This document shows, one piece after another, positions 1 through 9,470 of a stretch of DNA of 64,000 nucleotides. The stretch comes from Polynucleobacter sp. MG-5-Ahmo-C2 (GTDB taxonomy: Bacteria > Pseudomonadota > Gammaproteobacteria > Burkholderiales > Burkholderiaceae): the NCBI RefSeq assembly GCF_018687735.1, contig NZ_CP061304.1, positions 620,001 through 684,000 of the forward strand, read 5' to 3'. A program made the position numbers and the translations under genes. The first letter of the stretch is position 1. Every line of letters begins with the position of its first letter. Below the pieces are notes generated by a model. The model searched no databases. It was not told the DNA's origin and saw nothing but the letters and a program-made list of their open reading frames with translations.

Positions 1-76
1 TACCCCAATGCAATTGGATTTGAGTCATCACGCACGCTTGGCGGCGATGCGTTCTAACGGTTGGGATCGCGGTTGA
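1..76 (+). CDS. surE: SurE 5'-nucleotidase, C-terminal fragment
   Basis: Only the last 24 codons are in the window, in the frame starting at position 2, ending at TGA 74-76. The fragment contains [10 protein letters not shown], which matches the C-terminal strand of the stationary-phase survival nucleotidase SurE (TPL.xDLTxH in the family). The surE-pcm-nlpD order is a classical proteobacterial arrangement and supports the call. SurE is a metal-dependent nucleoside monophosphatase. The stop overlaps the probable TTG start of pcm. The identification rests on a short stretch plus context. Confidence 0.75.
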   Translation, partial: TPMQLDLSHHARLAAMRSNGWDRG

Positions 77-729
77 AGGCTCCAACTGAAAGATTTGCCG
101 CCTATCGTCAAGCACTGGCAGCCAAAGTACATGATGCTGGCGTGAAGCACGGAAAAACTCTAGAGGCTATTGCTACAGTTCCGCGTCACGCATTCATTGA
201 TGCTGGTTTACATGCGCAAGCGTATGAAGATACGGCGCTGCCAATTGGTCAAGAGCAAACTATTTCTAAGCCATCGGTAGTAGCTCGCATGATCGAGCTA
301 TTGCATAAGCCCAGGCATAAACTTGGAAAAGTACTCGAGATCGGCACAGGTTGTGGTTACCAAGCCGCAGTTCTAAGCTTATTAGCAGATGAGGTGTATT
401 CAATAGAGCGCATACGTCCGCTGCATGATCTGGCTAGAGCAAAGTTACGCCCATTTCGTATTAATAATTTGCGCCTGATCTACGGTGACGGTATCTTGGG
501 TTTGCCGCAAGCCGCCCCTTTTGATGGAATCATTTTGGCGGCCGCAGGTTTGGGCATTCCGGATGCCTTATTGGACCAATTGGCTATCGGAGGGCGTTTA
601 GTTGCCCCTGTAGCTAAAAATGAAAAAGAGCAGCAGCTGATTATGGTTGAAAGAATGAGCTCTCAGCGTTATGAAAGAACTGTTCTGGACGAGGTCTTTT
701 TTGTCCCCTTACAATCAGGGGTAGTATGA
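73..729 (+). CDS. pcm: Protein-L-isoaspartate O-methyltransferase
   Basis: This SAM-dependent enzyme methylates isoaspartyl residues in damaged proteins and so starts their repair in the cytoplasm. The family signature [17 protein letters not shown] precedes a class I methyltransferase motif [12 protein letters not shown], near residue 87. The length of about 218 residues is normal. Two TTG starts are possible, at 61 and 73. I prefer 73 because it gives a TTGA overlap with the surE stop and has GGGAT at a usual spacing upstream. The TGA stop overlaps the nlpD start as ATGA, so surE, pcm and nlpD are probably translationally coupled. Confidence 0.93.
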   Translation: MKAPTERFAAYRQALAAKVHDAGVKHGKTLEAIATVPRHAFIDAGLHAQAYEDTALPIGQEQTISKPSVVARMIELLHKPRHKLGKVLEIGTGCGYQAAVLSLLADEVYSIERIRPLHDLARAKLRPFRINNLRLIYGDGILGLPQAAPFDGIILAAAGLGIPDALLDQLAIGGRLVAPVAKNEKEQQLIMVERMSSQRYERTVLDEVFFVPLQSGVV

Positions 730-1511
730 AATCGAATCAGAATTCAATATCGAATATGCCTAATAGCTTATCCAAAAGCTTCTTGATTGCAGCCCTCTCT
801 GCATCATTGCTGTTGACTGTCGGGTGCTCTACGCCGCGGACCAAGCCTGCCAGTGTGACTGATCGTAGCGGGGGGTCGTATGAGCCAGCGCCTGCTGGTT
901 ACTATCGCGTGAAGAGGGGTGACACCTTAGCGCGCATTGCCTTGGATCATGGGCAGGCACCACGTGATGTGGCGCAGTGGAATGCTTCAGTCAATCCAAG
1001 CTTTAATCCAAATGTAATTGAAGTTGGCGACTTGGTGTTAATTAAAGCGCCTGCAGGCTTAAAGTCTGCTAAAGCAGTTGATAAAAAACCAGAGGGCGAT
1101 AAATTAGATGCATTGCCCACAGAAGCTACCAAGCCAGAAGTGGTGGCTGAGCCTGGCATTCGTTTGTCTTGGCCGGCTAAAGGTAAGCTTACTGGTGAAT
1201 TTAACGAAACTAATAAAGGGATCGATATCGCCGGTAAAGTTGGCGAGCCGATATTGGCTGCCTCGGATGGCAAAGTTGTTTACGCTGGGAATAGCTTGCG
1301 TGGTTACGGTAACTTGGTAATTGTTAAACATGACAATACTTATCTCACTGCTTATGCACATAACAGCAAGCTTTTGGTGAAAGAGGGTGATGCTGTTCGC
1401 AAGGGGCAGAAGATTGCTGAAATGGGCGACACAGATACCACCGCTGCCAAGCTCCATTTCGAATTACGAGTAAACGGTAAGCCTGTAAATCCAACGCCGT
1501 ACCTCCAGTAA
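726..1511 (+). CDS. nlpD: NlpD-type lipoprotein, LysM plus degenerate LytM/M23 domain (amidase activator)
   Basis: The N-terminus carries a lipoprotein signal with lipobox LTVGC, the lipidated Cys being about residue 34. A LysM peptidoglycan-binding repeat ([14 protein letters not shown]...) covers about residues 59-106 and an M23/LytM domain about 165-258. The LytM zinc site is degenerate: the usual HxGxD reads NKGID and the usual HLHFE reads KLHFE. Loss of metal ligands is typical of NlpD/EnvC proteins, which activate cell-wall amidases at division instead of cutting peptidoglycan themselves. It overlaps pcm by 4 nt. In many relatives rpoS follows nlpD; here an exonuclease gene follows after 17 nt. 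Confidence 0.9.
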   Translation: MKSNQNSISNMPNSLSKSFLIAALSASLLLTVGCSTPRTKPASVTDRSGGSYEPAPAGYYRVKRGDTLARIALDHGQAPRDVAQWNASVNPSFNPNVIEVGDLVLIKAPAGLKSAKAVDKKPEGDKLDALPTEATKPEVVAEPGIRLSWPAKGKLTGEFNETNKGIDIAGKVGEPILAASDGKVVYAGNSLRGYGNLVIVKHDNTYLTAYAHNSKLLVKEGDAVRKGQKIAEMGDTDTTAAKLHFELRVNGKPVNPTPYLQ

Positions 1512-1528
1512 GTTTTCGGCAAGAGCGT

Positions 1529-2350
1529 ATGGCCACCGTACTCGTATTTGATATTGAAACTATTCCCGATGTATCTGGATTGCGTCGTCTGGAAGAGTAT
1601 CCAGCCCCTATGAGCGATGCTGAAGTAGCAGCTAAGGCTATGTCCGATAGGGCCACTAAAACTGGTAGCGAATTTCTGCCGCTGTATCTGCAAAAGATTA
1701 TTGCCATCTCTTGTGTGATTCGGAGAAGTACTAAAGAAGGCGCTCCTCAAATTAAAGTAGGCACGCTAGGTACGCCACAAGATGATGAGAAGGTATTAAT
1801 TCAAGCCTTCTTCGATTTAATTGAAAAATACACTCCACAATTGGTTTCCTGGAACGGAAGTGGTTTTGATTTACCAGTGTTGCATTACCGAGCACTTGCC
1901 AATCATGTTCAGGCACCACGTTATTGGGAGATGGGTGAGAGTCAAGAGACAGATAGCCGTGACTTTAAGTGGAATAACTATATTAGCCGCTATCACATGC
2001 GTCATCTCGACATGATGGACCTTTTGGCAAAGTTCAATGGCAGAGCCAATGCGCCCTTGGATGGTTTAGCAAAACTCTGTGGCTTCCCGGGTAAGATGGG
2101 AATGGATGGTAGTCAAGTTTGGCCTGCTTATCAGGATGGCAAGATCGATGACATTCGTCGCTATTGCGAGACTGATGTGGTCAATACTTATTTAATGTAC
2201 TGCCGCTTTCAGTTGCTGCGTGGCGGCTTCTCTTTAGATGAATACAAAGAAGAAATTGATTTTGTCAAAGCCTATCTAGCAAAAGAAGCAAAAGAGCCTA
2301 ACGGTAGCCAGTGGAAAGAATATCTCCAAGGTTTCGCAGCGGATGCGTAG
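1529..2350 (+). CDS. Predicted 3'-5' exonuclease, PolB-like DEDDy fold
   Basis: The protein is a stand-alone exonuclease domain related to the proofreading domain of family B DNA polymerases. The three Exo motifs are visible: VFDIETIPD at the N-terminus (Asp8, Glu10), SWNGSGFDLPVL near residue 110, and YCETDVVNTY near residue 215, which is the DEDDy arrangement with Tyr. The length of 273 residues fits this family, in which no polymerase domain is attached. Its natural substrate is unknown; RNA or DNA 3' ends are both plausible. It is preceded by AAGAGCG and overlaps rlmD by 8 nt, so the two are co-transcribed. Confidence 0.85.
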   Translation: MATVLVFDIETIPDVSGLRRLEEYPAPMSDAEVAAKAMSDRATKTGSEFLPLYLQKIIAISCVIRRSTKEGAPQIKVGTLGTPQDDEKVLIQAFFDLIEKYTPQLVSWNGSGFDLPVLHYRALANHVQAPRYWEMGESQETDSRDFKWNNYISRYHMRHLDMMDLLAKFNGRANAPLDGLAKLCGFPGKMGMDGSQVWPAYQDGKIDDIRRYCETDVVNTYLMYCRFQLLRGGFSLDEYKEEIDFVKAYLAKEAKEPNGSQWKEYLQGFAADA

Positions 2351-3779
2351 AGGGGATAAGCCTGTCAATATCGAAGTGACTGAGCCGATAAGAGTTGAAG
2401 CCCTCGATCTAGATGCCCAAGGTATCGCCCGCTTAAGGCCAAATGAAGAAGAAGTTCTCCAGGGTCAAAGCGGCAAAGTCATATTTATCAAAGGCGCACT
2501 GCCTACAGAGCTCGTAACTTACACCATCACCAGCGATAAAGCACGTTTTAGCAAAGCCAAAGTGCGCGAGATCTTAAGGCCTGCAGTATTTAGAGCGGAG
2601 CCCAAGTGTGCAGCCTTTGGTGTCTGCGGGGGCTGTACGATGCAGCACTTAGATATTCGGGCACAGGTTGCGATGAAGCAGCGCGTGCTTGAAGATGATT
2701 TGCAACATATTGCCAAGACCAAGCCACAAGAAATTTTGCGACCAATGGGTGGCCCAACCTGGGAATACCGTCACCGTGCACGCTTGAGTGCTGTGAATCG
2801 CTCGATTAAAAAAGGCACAGTACTCATTGGCTTTCATGAGGGTAAGAGTGGCTATGTAGCTGATATGCTTGCCTGCGAGATTTTACCCAAATACGTTTCT
2901 AATTTACTGCCTGAGATGCGCAAGTTGATAATGGGTTTATCCATCGTGGATCGCATGCCACAGATTGAAATCGCGGTAGGGGAGCCCGAGGATCCAAGCT
3001 CAAATGATCTGAAGAAAAATATTCCTGTGACCGCATTGGTACTTCGTAATCTCCTGCCATTAACCAATGCTGATGAGCAATTGCTGCGTGCATTTGCAGA
3101 TCAACATCAAGTATGGATCTGGCTGCAGCCCAAAGGAATTGAGACTGTAGCCCCGTTTTACCCTGAGACTGGCAAGCTTTGCTATCGCCTACCCGAGTTT
3201 GAAATCGAGATGCCTTTTAAGCCGACTGATTTCACGCAAGTGAATCACATGATGAACCGTGCGCTGGTGAGTAGAGCAATTCGTCTTCTAGAAGTTAAAG
3301 TAACTGATCGTGTGCTTGATCTATTTTGCGGTCTTGGGAACTTCACATTACCACTTGCTAGGAAAGCAAAACAGGTCTTAGGTATCGAGGGATTGGAGAC
3401 TTTAACAACGCGCGCCAAGGAGAATGCGCTACATAATGGCCTTGCAGATAAAGTCAATTTCATGAAAAGCGACTTATTTGAAGTCACTCCAGAAACGATT
3501 GCATCGTGGGCTAAAGCTGAGCGTTGGCTGATGGATCCACCACGCGAAGGCGCAATGGAAATCTGTAAAGCGCTTGCTGAACTCCATACTCAGGATAGCG
3601 AGTTACTGCCACAGAGGATTGTGTATGTTTCCTGTAATCCCAAAACATTGGCTAGAGATGTAGAGATTTTGTGTCATCACGCAGGCTATACACTCAGTAG
3701 CGCGGGGATCATCAATATGTTCCCGCATACTTCCCACGTGGAATCCATGGCGGTCTTTGATCGCCCTAAACCACTATAA
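2343..3779 (+). CDS. rlmD: 23S rRNA (uracil(1939)-C5)-methyltransferase RlmD
   Basis: RlmD uses SAM to make m5U1939 in 23S rRNA. A TRAM domain covers about residues 8-75. Cysteines at 89, 95 and 98 (CAAFGVCGGC) plus a later Cys in MLACEIL form the 4Fe-4S ligand set. The methyltransferase half shows DLFCGLGNFTLPLA, DPPREGA and YVSCNPKTLARD, with nucleophilic Cys about 431 and the general-base Glu in HVESMA. The length of 478 residues is slightly above the E. coli enzyme. The start overlaps the upstream exonuclease by 8 nt. Confidence 0.95.
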   Translation: MRRGDKPVNIEVTEPIRVEALDLDAQGIARLRPNEEEVLQGQSGKVIFIKGALPTELVTYTITSDKARFSKAKVREILRPAVFRAEPKCAAFGVCGGCTMQHLDIRAQVAMKQRVLEDDLQHIAKTKPQEILRPMGGPTWEYRHRARLSAVNRSIKKGTVLIGFHEGKSGYVADMLACEILPKYVSNLLPEMRKLIMGLSIVDRMPQIEIAVGEPEDPSSNDLKKNIPVTALVLRNLLPLTNADEQLLRAFADQHQVWIWLQPKGIETVAPFYPETGKLCYRLPEFEIEMPFKPTDFTQVNHMMNRALVSRAIRLLEVKVTDRVLDLFCGLGNFTLPLARKAKQVLGIEGLETLTTRAKENALHNGLADKVNFMKSDLFEVTPETIASWAKAERWLMDPPREGAMEICKALAELHTQDSELLPQRIVYVSCNPKTLARDVEILCHHAGYTLSSAGIINMFPHTSHVESMAVFDRPKPL

Positions 3780-3835
3780 ATCCCTGCTTCAGAGTCATTT
3801 TCAGCAATTTCAGCTTCAAATTAGTGCATCAGGCT

Positions 3836-3852
3836 ATATTGCGGTGCAATAT
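3836..3852. promoter_or_regulatory. Inverted repeat upstream of a small ORF
   Basis: ATATTGC-GGT-GCAATAT is a perfect 7-bp inverted repeat with a 3-nt centre, lying 57 bp after rlmD and 90 bp before the small ORF at 3942. It could be a protein-binding site or a short RNA hairpin in the 3' end of the rlmD transcript. There is no T-run after it, so it does not look like an intrinsic terminator. Confidence 0.3.
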
Positions 3853-3941
3853 TCCAAGGGGTTAGTCTTATAGAAGAGTAGATTGAAGTTGTGCAGCGAT
3901 GTCTGGCTGCTAACAATTTCATCAACCACTGGGAGTGTGTC

Positions 3942-4022
3942 ATGAAAGCCTCAGATAGTTTTGCAATCATTTTGATTTTGATTGCGCTGTCTTATGCGGT
4001 CAGCATGTTTGTGGCGAATTAA
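3942..4022 (+). CDS. Small single-pass membrane peptide, 26 residues, unknown function
   Basis: ATG at 3942 opens a 26-codon frame ending in TAA at 4020-4022. GGGAG lies six bases upstream of the ATG, a good ribosome binding site. The peptide has a short polar N-terminus (MKASDS) followed by about 18 hydrophobic residues (FAIILILIALSYAVSMFV) and ends in AN, so it should be one transmembrane helix. I do not recognise the family. Small membrane peptides of this size often act as accessory subunits or toxins, but nothing here decides between those roles. It lies alone between rlmD and a convergent minus-strand gene. Coding status rests on the ribosome binding site and the clean hydrophobic profile. 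Confidence 0.5.
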   Translation: MKASDSFAIILILIALSYAVSMFVAN

Positions 4023-4048
4023 TAGTTCACCTACAAAAGAGCTAAGAC

Positions 4049-4074
4049 AAAAAAAGGCGCCAGCAGGCGCCTTT
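4049..4074 (-). terminator. Intrinsic terminator for the minus-strand Bax-inhibitor-1 family gene
   Basis: A perfect 9-bp stem AAAGGCGCC/GGCGCCTTT with an AGCA loop occupies 4053-4074. On the minus strand it is followed by a run of seven T (A-run 4049-4055 on the plus strand), so it terminates leftward transcription about 45 nt after the minus-strand gene. On the plus strand it lacks a T-run and would be only a weak stop for the small ORF. Confidence 0.85.
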
Positions 4075-4116
4075 AGGGAACAACACACTAAGGATATTAG
4101 TGAGGATTCATCTCTC

Positions 4117-4818
4117 TTAGTCTCGATTACCGCCAACAATACCCAAGAGAGCAAGTAGGTTAGTGAAAACGTTGTACACATCTAGGTAAATAGCCAGAGT
4201 AGCCATGATGTAGTTTGTCTCACCACCATTGATCACACGCTGCACGTCAACCAAGATGAAGGCGGAGAAGATAGCGATTGCAAGAACCATCACAGTCAAC
4301 ATCAAAGCTGGCAACTGTAACCAAATGTTTGCCAATGAGGCAACGATCAAGAGCAGTACACCAACCATTAACCATTTACCCATGCCAGCAAAATCACTCT
4401 TACTTACAGTGGCAATCGTTGCCATGACGGCAAAGATGGCCGCTGTGCCGCCGAAGGACAGCATGATCAGGGATGCGCCGTTGCTATAGCTATTGAGGGT
4501 ATAACCGATCAAGCGGGACATCATGATGCCCATGAAGAAGGTGAAGCCTAGCAAGAGCAGAACGCCTACGCCAGTTTCTTTATTCTTTTCAATTGCCCAA
4601 AAGAAGCCAAAGGCAACCGCCATGAAAACAATGAAACCAATAAATGGACTTCCAGAGAATAGGTCAAGCCCCGTTGCCACACCAAGCCAGGCACCAATCA
4701 CTGTTGGAACCATGGATAGTGCTAAGAGAGCATAGGTATTGCGTAGTACGCGGTTGCGTACCTGAACAGTGCTTACTGAGCCAGTTTGGCCAAAGCCGTA
4801 AGAGTTAAGATCACTCAT
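4117..4818 (-). CDS. Bax inhibitor-1/YccA family membrane protein
   Basis: This is a 233-residue inner-membrane protein with about seven hydrophobic helices and the family features of BI-1/YccA/YbhL proteins, including the C-terminal LAIYLDVYNVFTNLLALLG segment. Eukaryotic relatives leak calcium; E. coli YccA modulates the FtsH protease, of interest because hflK and hflC lie nearby. I chose the ATG at 4818 over the upstream in-frame ATG at 4854 because AAGGAG (4824-4829) precedes it at normal spacing. A strong terminator follows. The gene stands alone on the minus strand between two plus-strand operons. The precise role in this organism is not known. Confidence 0.88.
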   Translation of the reverse strand: MSDLNSYGFGQTGSVSTVQVRNRVLRNTYALLALSMVPTVIGAWLGVATGLDLFSGSPFIGFIVFMAVAFGFFWAIEKNKETGVGVLLLLGFTFFMGIMMSRLIGYTLNSYSNGASLIMLSFGGTAAIFAVMATIATVSKSDFAGMGKWLMVGVLLLIVASLANIWLQLPALMLTVMVLAIAIFSAFILVDVQRVINGGETNYIMATLAIYLDVYNVFTNLLALLGIVGGNRD

Positions 4819-4926
4819 AGGGACTCCTTTTTCGTAGTTGTTACATGAGCCCACGAAGGGCTGTTACCAGTAAGTATAGACAAAACACCTCAATTTCAAG
4901 CCCCACAAGAAAAGACCTGCAAATTA

Positions 4927-5000
4927 AGGGCTTATGCCCTGTAAATTCAAAGGCTTAGCCCTACTTCTATAGGGGTAAATACTGTCAAGCAATGTATAAT
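4927..5000 (+). promoter_or_regulatory. ndk upstream region: small hairpin and a -10 element
   Basis: AGGGC-TTAT-GCCCT (4927-4940) forms a 5-bp hairpin, and a consensus -10 box TATAAT lies at 4995-5000. No good -35 hexamer is present at 17 bp. The implied transcript would have a leader of roughly 80 nt before the ndk ATG at 5088. Confidence 0.4.
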
Positions 5001-5087
5001 TCGGGGGTCGTTGAGCTGGGGAGGGCTATTTAGTCCGTTTTTGACCTTAGCTAACAAATATCTTTGAAATCACTATTGGAGTATTGC

Positions 5088-5513
5088 ATGGCAATTGAAC
5101 GCACCCTTTCTATTATCAAACCTGATGCTGTCGCTAAAAACGTCATCGGCAAAATCTATGACCGTTTTGAATCCGCTGGTTTGAAGATCGTTGCTTCCAG
5201 AATGGCGCACCTGTCACAAGTTGAGGCTGAGCAATTCTATGGCGTTCATAAAGATCGTCCTTTCTTCAAAGATTTGGTGAACTTCATGATTTCTGGCCCT
5301 GTGATGATTCAGGTATTGCAAGGCGAAGGCGCTATTGCTAAGAATCGTGATTTGATGGGTGCTACCGATCCTAAGAAAGCAGACAAAGGCACAATCCGTG
5401 CTGATTTTGCTGACAGCATTGATGCAAATGCTGTTCACGGTTCGGATGCTCCTGAAACAGCTGCTGTGGAAGTTGCTTTCTTCTTCCCTGGTATGAATGT
5501 TTTCAATCGTTAA
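5088..5513 (+). CDS. ndk: Nucleoside diphosphate kinase
   Basis: Ndk transfers the gamma-phosphate of ATP to nucleoside diphosphates through a phosphohistidine. The 141-residue protein starts [15 protein letters not shown] and carries the active-site signature NAVHGSD with His117. The upstream in-frame start at 5064 would add eight residues with no family counterpart; ATG 5088 is preceded by TTGGAG and is preferred. It heads the long plus-strand run ndk-rlmN-ispG-hisS, a standard betaproteobacterial order. Confidence 0.97.
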   Translation: MAIERTLSIIKPDAVAKNVIGKIYDRFESAGLKIVASRMAHLSQVEAEQFYGVHKDRPFFKDLVNFMISGPVMIQVLQGEGAIAKNRDLMGATDPKKADKGTIRADFADSIDANAVHGSDAPETAAVEVAFFFPGMNVFNR

Positions 5514-5555
5514 TCACTTATTAATCGATTAGCTATTTATTTATAAGTAAACGCA

Positions 5556-6743
5556 TTGACCTCCCCGCGCGTAAATCTCTTAGATTTTGACGCTGACCAA
5601 ATGGCGGCGTATGTCGCGGGGTTGAATGAAAAGCCCTTTAGGGCAAAGCAGCTCATGCAATGGATACACCAACGTGGCGTATCCGACATTAACGACATGA
5701 GTGATTTGGCAAAAAGCTTCAGAGCGACCTTGTTGGACAAGGCTGAAGTACTTTCTCTTCCCATTATCAAAGATGAGCACGCGCATGATGGTACCCGCAA
5801 GTGGTTGCTAGACGTGGGCGCTGGTAATGCGGTGGAGTCCGTTTTTATTCCAGAAGATGATCGAGGCACATTGTGCATCTCTTCACAGGCAGGATGTGCA
5901 GTTAATTGCCGTTTTTGCTCTACGGGACATCAAGGCTTTTCACGCAATCTCACTTCCGGTGAAATCATTGGTCAATTGTGGTTTGCTGAGCATCTCTTGC
6001 GTAATGATCCGGAAGCTGTACGTAGAATCGAAAAATATCCAACACCAGGTTGGGAGCACACAGGCCGTGTGATCTCCAATGTAGTAATGATGGGTATGGG
6101 TGAGCCACTGCTTAACTATGACAACGTTGTAACTGCCTTGCGTTTAATGCTGGATGACAGGGCATATGGCTTGTCACGTCGTCGGGTTACGGTATCCACT
6201 TCGGGCGTAGTACCGATGATTGATCGTTTGGCGCAAGATTGCCCAGTGGCATTAGCGGTTTCATTGCACGCACCAAATGATGCATTGCGCGATCAACTGG
6301 TGCCACTCAATCAAAAATACCCCTTACATGAATTACTCGATGCTTGTGAGCGCTACTTGCCATTTGCACCAAGAGATTTTTTGACCTTTGAATACTGCAT
6401 GCTCGATGGCGTGAATGATTCCGACATTCAGGCAAAAGAATTGGTGCGCTTACTCAAGAATATTAAGTGCAAGATCAACCTTATTCCTTTTAACCCGTTC
6501 CCAGAGTCAGGCCTTAAGCGCTCACCAGCCCAAAGAGTACATGCCTTTGCTAGCATCCTATTAGATGCGGGCATGGTGGCAACAGTGCGCAAGACCCGTG
6601 GCGATGATATTGCCGCTGCCTGTGGTCAGCTTGCCGGTGATGTTGTAGATCGCACCCGAGTGCGTGAACGTGCGGTGCACGATGCAGAAATTATCACAGA
6701 GATACAAGAGCAGCCAATCGAGTGGCTGAAAAAATTAAATTAA
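5556..6743 (+). CDS. rlmN: Dual-specificity 23S rRNA/tRNA adenine-C2 methyltransferase RlmN
   Basis: RlmN is a radical-SAM enzyme that makes m2A2503 in 23S rRNA and m2A37 in some tRNAs. The iron-sulfur motif CAVNCRFC gives Cys114, Cys118 and Cys121. The glycine-rich [12 protein letters not shown] segment and the C-terminal catalytic Cys region [12 protein letters not shown] are present, and the length of 395 residues is normal. The start is a TTG at 5556 that gives [12 protein letters not shown]; no good ATG exists nearby. The genes pilF and rodZ, often found between rlmN and ispG in related genomes, are not here; ispG starts 27 nt after the stop. Confidence 0.96.
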   Translation: MTSPRVNLLDFDADQMAAYVAGLNEKPFRAKQLMQWIHQRGVSDINDMSDLAKSFRATLLDKAEVLSLPIIKDEHAHDGTRKWLLDVGAGNAVESVFIPEDDRGTLCISSQAGCAVNCRFCSTGHQGFSRNLTSGEIIGQLWFAEHLLRNDPEAVRRIEKYPTPGWEHTGRVISNVVMMGMGEPLLNYDNVVTALRLMLDDRAYGLSRRRVTVSTSGVVPMIDRLAQDCPVALAVSLHAPNDALRDQLVPLNQKYPLHELLDACERYLPFAPRDFLTFEYCMLDGVNDSDIQAKELVRLLKNIKCKINLIPFNPFPESGLKRSPAQRVHAFASILLDAGMVATVRKTRGDDIAAACGQLAGDVVDRTRVRERAVHDAEIITEIQEQPIEWLKKLN

Positions 6744-6770
6744 CCATTAGATCCCAATCAATAGATCACA

Positions 6771-8039
6771 ATGCGCTCTCATCATTCATTGCCACCATTA
6801 CCGCTAGGTCCATCTCCTAAGCGTGTAACGCGTCAAGCAAATGTTGCTTGGAAAACCAACATCATTACTGTGGGTGGTGATGCGCCAGTGCGGGTACAGT
6901 CAATGACGAATACTGATACTGCAGATGCAGTAGGGACGGCGATTCAAGTAAAAGAGTTAGCGCGTGCTGGTTCAGAGATGGTGCGCATTACTGTGAATAC
7001 GCCTGAAGCTGCGGCAGCCGTTCCCTATATTCGAGAGCAGTTGGATAAGATGGATGTGTTGGTGCCATTGATTGGCGACTTCCATTACAACGGCCATACT
7101 TTATTAAATGATTTTCCTGATTGCGCCAAAGCACTCTCCAAGTACCGTATTAATCCAGGCAATGTGGGTAAAGGCGCTAAGCGTGATCCACAGTTTGCGC
7201 AAATGATTGAAGCAGCCTGTAAATACGATAAGCCAATACGCATTGGTGTGAATTGGGGAAGCTTAGATCAAGATCTCTTGGCATCTATTATGGATAGCAA
7301 TGCTGCTTTAGAGGCTCCAAAAACTGCTCAAGAAGTGATGATTGAGGCTCTGATTCAATCTGCACTGCAATCTGCAGAAAAAGCAGTTGAGTTGGGTATG
7401 AATCCCGATCAAATTTTACTTTCTTGTAAAGTCAGCAATGTGCAGGACTTAGTAGCTGTCTATCGCGATCTCTCGCGCCGCTCTGACTATCCGCTGCACT
7501 TAGGATTAACTGAGGCGGGTATGGGTAGCAAAGGCATTGTGTCTTCAACTGCGGCAATGGGTATTTTGTTGCAAGAAGGCATTGGCGACACGATTCGAGT
7601 TTCTTTAACTCCTGATCCAGGTGCACCGCGTGAGAACGAGGTCATTGTTGCCCAAGAAATTTTGCAAACGATGGGTCTGCGTAACTTTACGCCCATGGTG
7701 ATTGCATGCCCTGGATGCGGCAGAACAACTAGTACCACCTTCCAAGAATTAGCGGCCAATATTCAATCCTATTTGCGTCAACAAATGCCGGTGTGGAAGA
7801 AAACCCATCCCGGTGTAGAGAATATGAATGTAGCGGTGATGGGTTGTATTGTGAATGGCCCAGGCGAGAGTAAGCACGCTAATATTGGTATTTCACTACC
7901 AGGAACAGGCGAAACTCCAGCTGCACCAGTGTTTGTGGATGGCGTTAAGGTGAAAACTCTGCGAGGTGAGAAAATCGCTGAAGAGTTTCAGGTCATCGTA
8001 GATGAGTACGTTAAACAGAATTACGCAACAAAAGCGTAA
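6771..8039 (+). CDS. ispG: 4-hydroxy-3-methylbut-2-en-1-yl diphosphate synthase (IspG/GcpE)
   Basis: IspG catalyses the penultimate step of the MEP isoprenoid pathway, reducing MEcPP to HMBPP with a 4Fe-4S cluster. The TIM-barrel start [19 protein letters not shown] and the C-terminal cluster ligands in ACPGCGRT and [10 protein letters not shown] are visible. The length of 422 residues agrees with beta- and gammaproteobacterial enzymes that lack the plant insertion domain. The start ATG 6771 gives a proline-rich N-terminal tail of about 17 residues. It lies between rlmN and hisS. Confidence 0.97.
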   Translation: MRSHHSLPPLPLGPSPKRVTRQANVAWKTNIITVGGDAPVRVQSMTNTDTADAVGTAIQVKELARAGSEMVRITVNTPEAAAAVPYIREQLDKMDVLVPLIGDFHYNGHTLLNDFPDCAKALSKYRINPGNVGKGAKRDPQFAQMIEAACKYDKPIRIGVNWGSLDQDLLASIMDSNAALEAPKTAQEVMIEALIQSALQSAEKAVELGMNPDQILLSCKVSNVQDLVAVYRDLSRRSDYPLHLGLTEAGMGSKGIVSSTAAMGILLQEGIGDTIRVSLTPDPGAPRENEVIVAQEILQTMGLRNFTPMVIACPGCGRTTSTTFQELAANIQSYLRQQMPVWKKTHPGVENMNVAVMGCIVNGPGESKHANIGISLPGTGETPAAPVFVDGVKVKTLRGEKIAEEFQVIVDEYVKQNYATKA

Positions 8040-8069
8040 CAGAGCCAAATTCGTAGAACAAGAATAAAA

Positions 8070-9410
8070 ATGACTGATCAGAACAAAGACCAAAAAGCAG
8101 AAGCTAAAGTCCAGAAGACTCAAAAGATCAACGGCGTACGCGGTATGAATGATTTGCTGCCAGCTGATGCTGCGCAATGGGCCCACCTTGAGCATGTTCT
8201 GCGTGATTTAACCCGTGCTTATGGTTATGAGTTTTTGCGCACACCAATTGTGGAAGCAACTGCAGTGTTTCAGCGCGGTATTGGCGAGGTGACCGATATT
8301 GTTGAAAAAGAAATGTATTCCTTTGAGGATCGTTTAAATGGCGAGCAACTTACTTTGCGTCCTGAAGGTACTGCTGCATTAGTGCGTTCTGTTATTGAAA
8401 ACAATTTACTGTACGAGGGACCTAAGCGTCTTTGGTACACCGGACCTATGTTCCGTCATGAGCGTCCACAGCGCGGCCGTTATCGCCAGTTCCACCAGTT
8501 TGGTATCGAGGCATTAGGCTTCGCTGGCCCTGATATTGATGCAGAGATTATTCTCATGGGTCAACGCCTTTGGGACGAGTTGGGATTAAAAGGCGTGCGC
8601 CTGGAGATCAATTCTTTAGGGCAGGCCAATGAGCGTGCTGAGCATCGTGCTGCCTTGGTAATGTACTTTGAGAAAAATATATCGCAACTTGATGAAGACT
8701 CACAACGACGCCTCATCAGCAATCCTTTGCGTATTTTGGATTCTAAAAATCCAGAGATGCAGGCATTGATTGAAGATGCTCCAAAGTTATTGGATTTCTT
8801 GGGTGAAGAATCTCTTGCGCACTTTAATGCAGTGCAGGCTTTGATCAAAGCCAATAACATCCCTTGCAAAATTAATCCTCGCCTGGTGCGCGGTTTAGAT
8901 TATTACAACCTCACCGTTTTCGAGTGGGTGACTGATGAGTTGGGCGCACAGGGCACCATTGCTGGCGGTGGCCGCTATGATCCGTTAATTGAACGTATGG
9001 GCGGCAAGGCTGCACCAGCTTGTGGTTGGGCTATGGGGATGGAGCGTGTTCTAGAGCTTATGAAAGTTTCTGGCTCGCTTCCAGAGGCGCAGTCCCAATG
9101 CGATATCTTTGTATTGCATCAAGGCGGTGAGACTTTGACTGCTGCCATGATTATTGCTGAGCGTTTACGTAGCGCCGGCATCGATACGATTCTTTTCTGC
9201 CCTCCTGATGGTCAATCCGCCAGCTTTAAGTCCCAAATGAAGAAGGCTGACAGCAGTGGAGCTGCTTTTGCAGTCATTATTGGCCCAGATGAATTGGCCA
9301 AGAATGAGGCTCAGATCAAAGACTTACGTTCTAGCGGCGAGCAAAAGGCCGTTCCTTTGGAAGGGGTGCTGGAGGCTGTAATTGATGTCTTGGTGGGCAG
9401 CTCCGAATAG
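8070..9410 (+). CDS. hisS: Histidyl-tRNA synthetase
   Basis: This is a class II aminoacyl-tRNA synthetase that charges tRNA-His. Motif 2 is read in [18 protein letters not shown], the histidine-specific segment LVRGLDYYN is present, and motif 3 is GGGRYDPL. The C-terminal anticodon-binding domain covers roughly residues 345-440. The first 20 residues are a charged lysine/glutamine-rich extension before the usual [12 protein letters not shown] start, so an ATG downstream of 8070 cannot be excluded, though the only later ATG falls inside the conserved region. A catalytically dead paralogue, hisZ, lies 7 kb downstream. Confidence 0.97.
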   Translation: MTDQNKDQKAEAKVQKTQKINGVRGMNDLLPADAAQWAHLEHVLRDLTRAYGYEFLRTPIVEATAVFQRGIGEVTDIVEKEMYSFEDRLNGEQLTLRPEGTAALVRSVIENNLLYEGPKRLWYTGPMFRHERPQRGRYRQFHQFGIEALGFAGPDIDAEIILMGQRLWDELGLKGVRLEINSLGQANERAEHRAALVMYFEKNISQLDEDSQRRLISNPLRILDSKNPEMQALIEDAPKLLDFLGEESLAHFNAVQALIKANNIPCKINPRLVRGLDYYNLTVFEWVTDELGAQGTIAGGGRYDPLIERMGGKAAPACGWAMGMERVLELMKVSGSLPEAQSQCDIFVLHQGGETLTAAMIIAERLRSAGIDTILFCPPDGQSASFKSQMKKADSSGAAFAVIIGPDELAKNEAQIKDLRSSGEQKAVPLEGVLEAVIDVLVGSSE

Positions 9411-9470
9411 AATGAGTCTATTCATTACATTTAATAGCAATAAAACCCTTATTAATTAGCTTGGATTCAC

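Noticed and set aside
1352..1750. Long minus-strand frame of 132 codons over nlpD and the exonuclease gene
   Set aside because: It is antisense to two well supported genes, and its sequence has no domain-like features; a codon-bias shadow.
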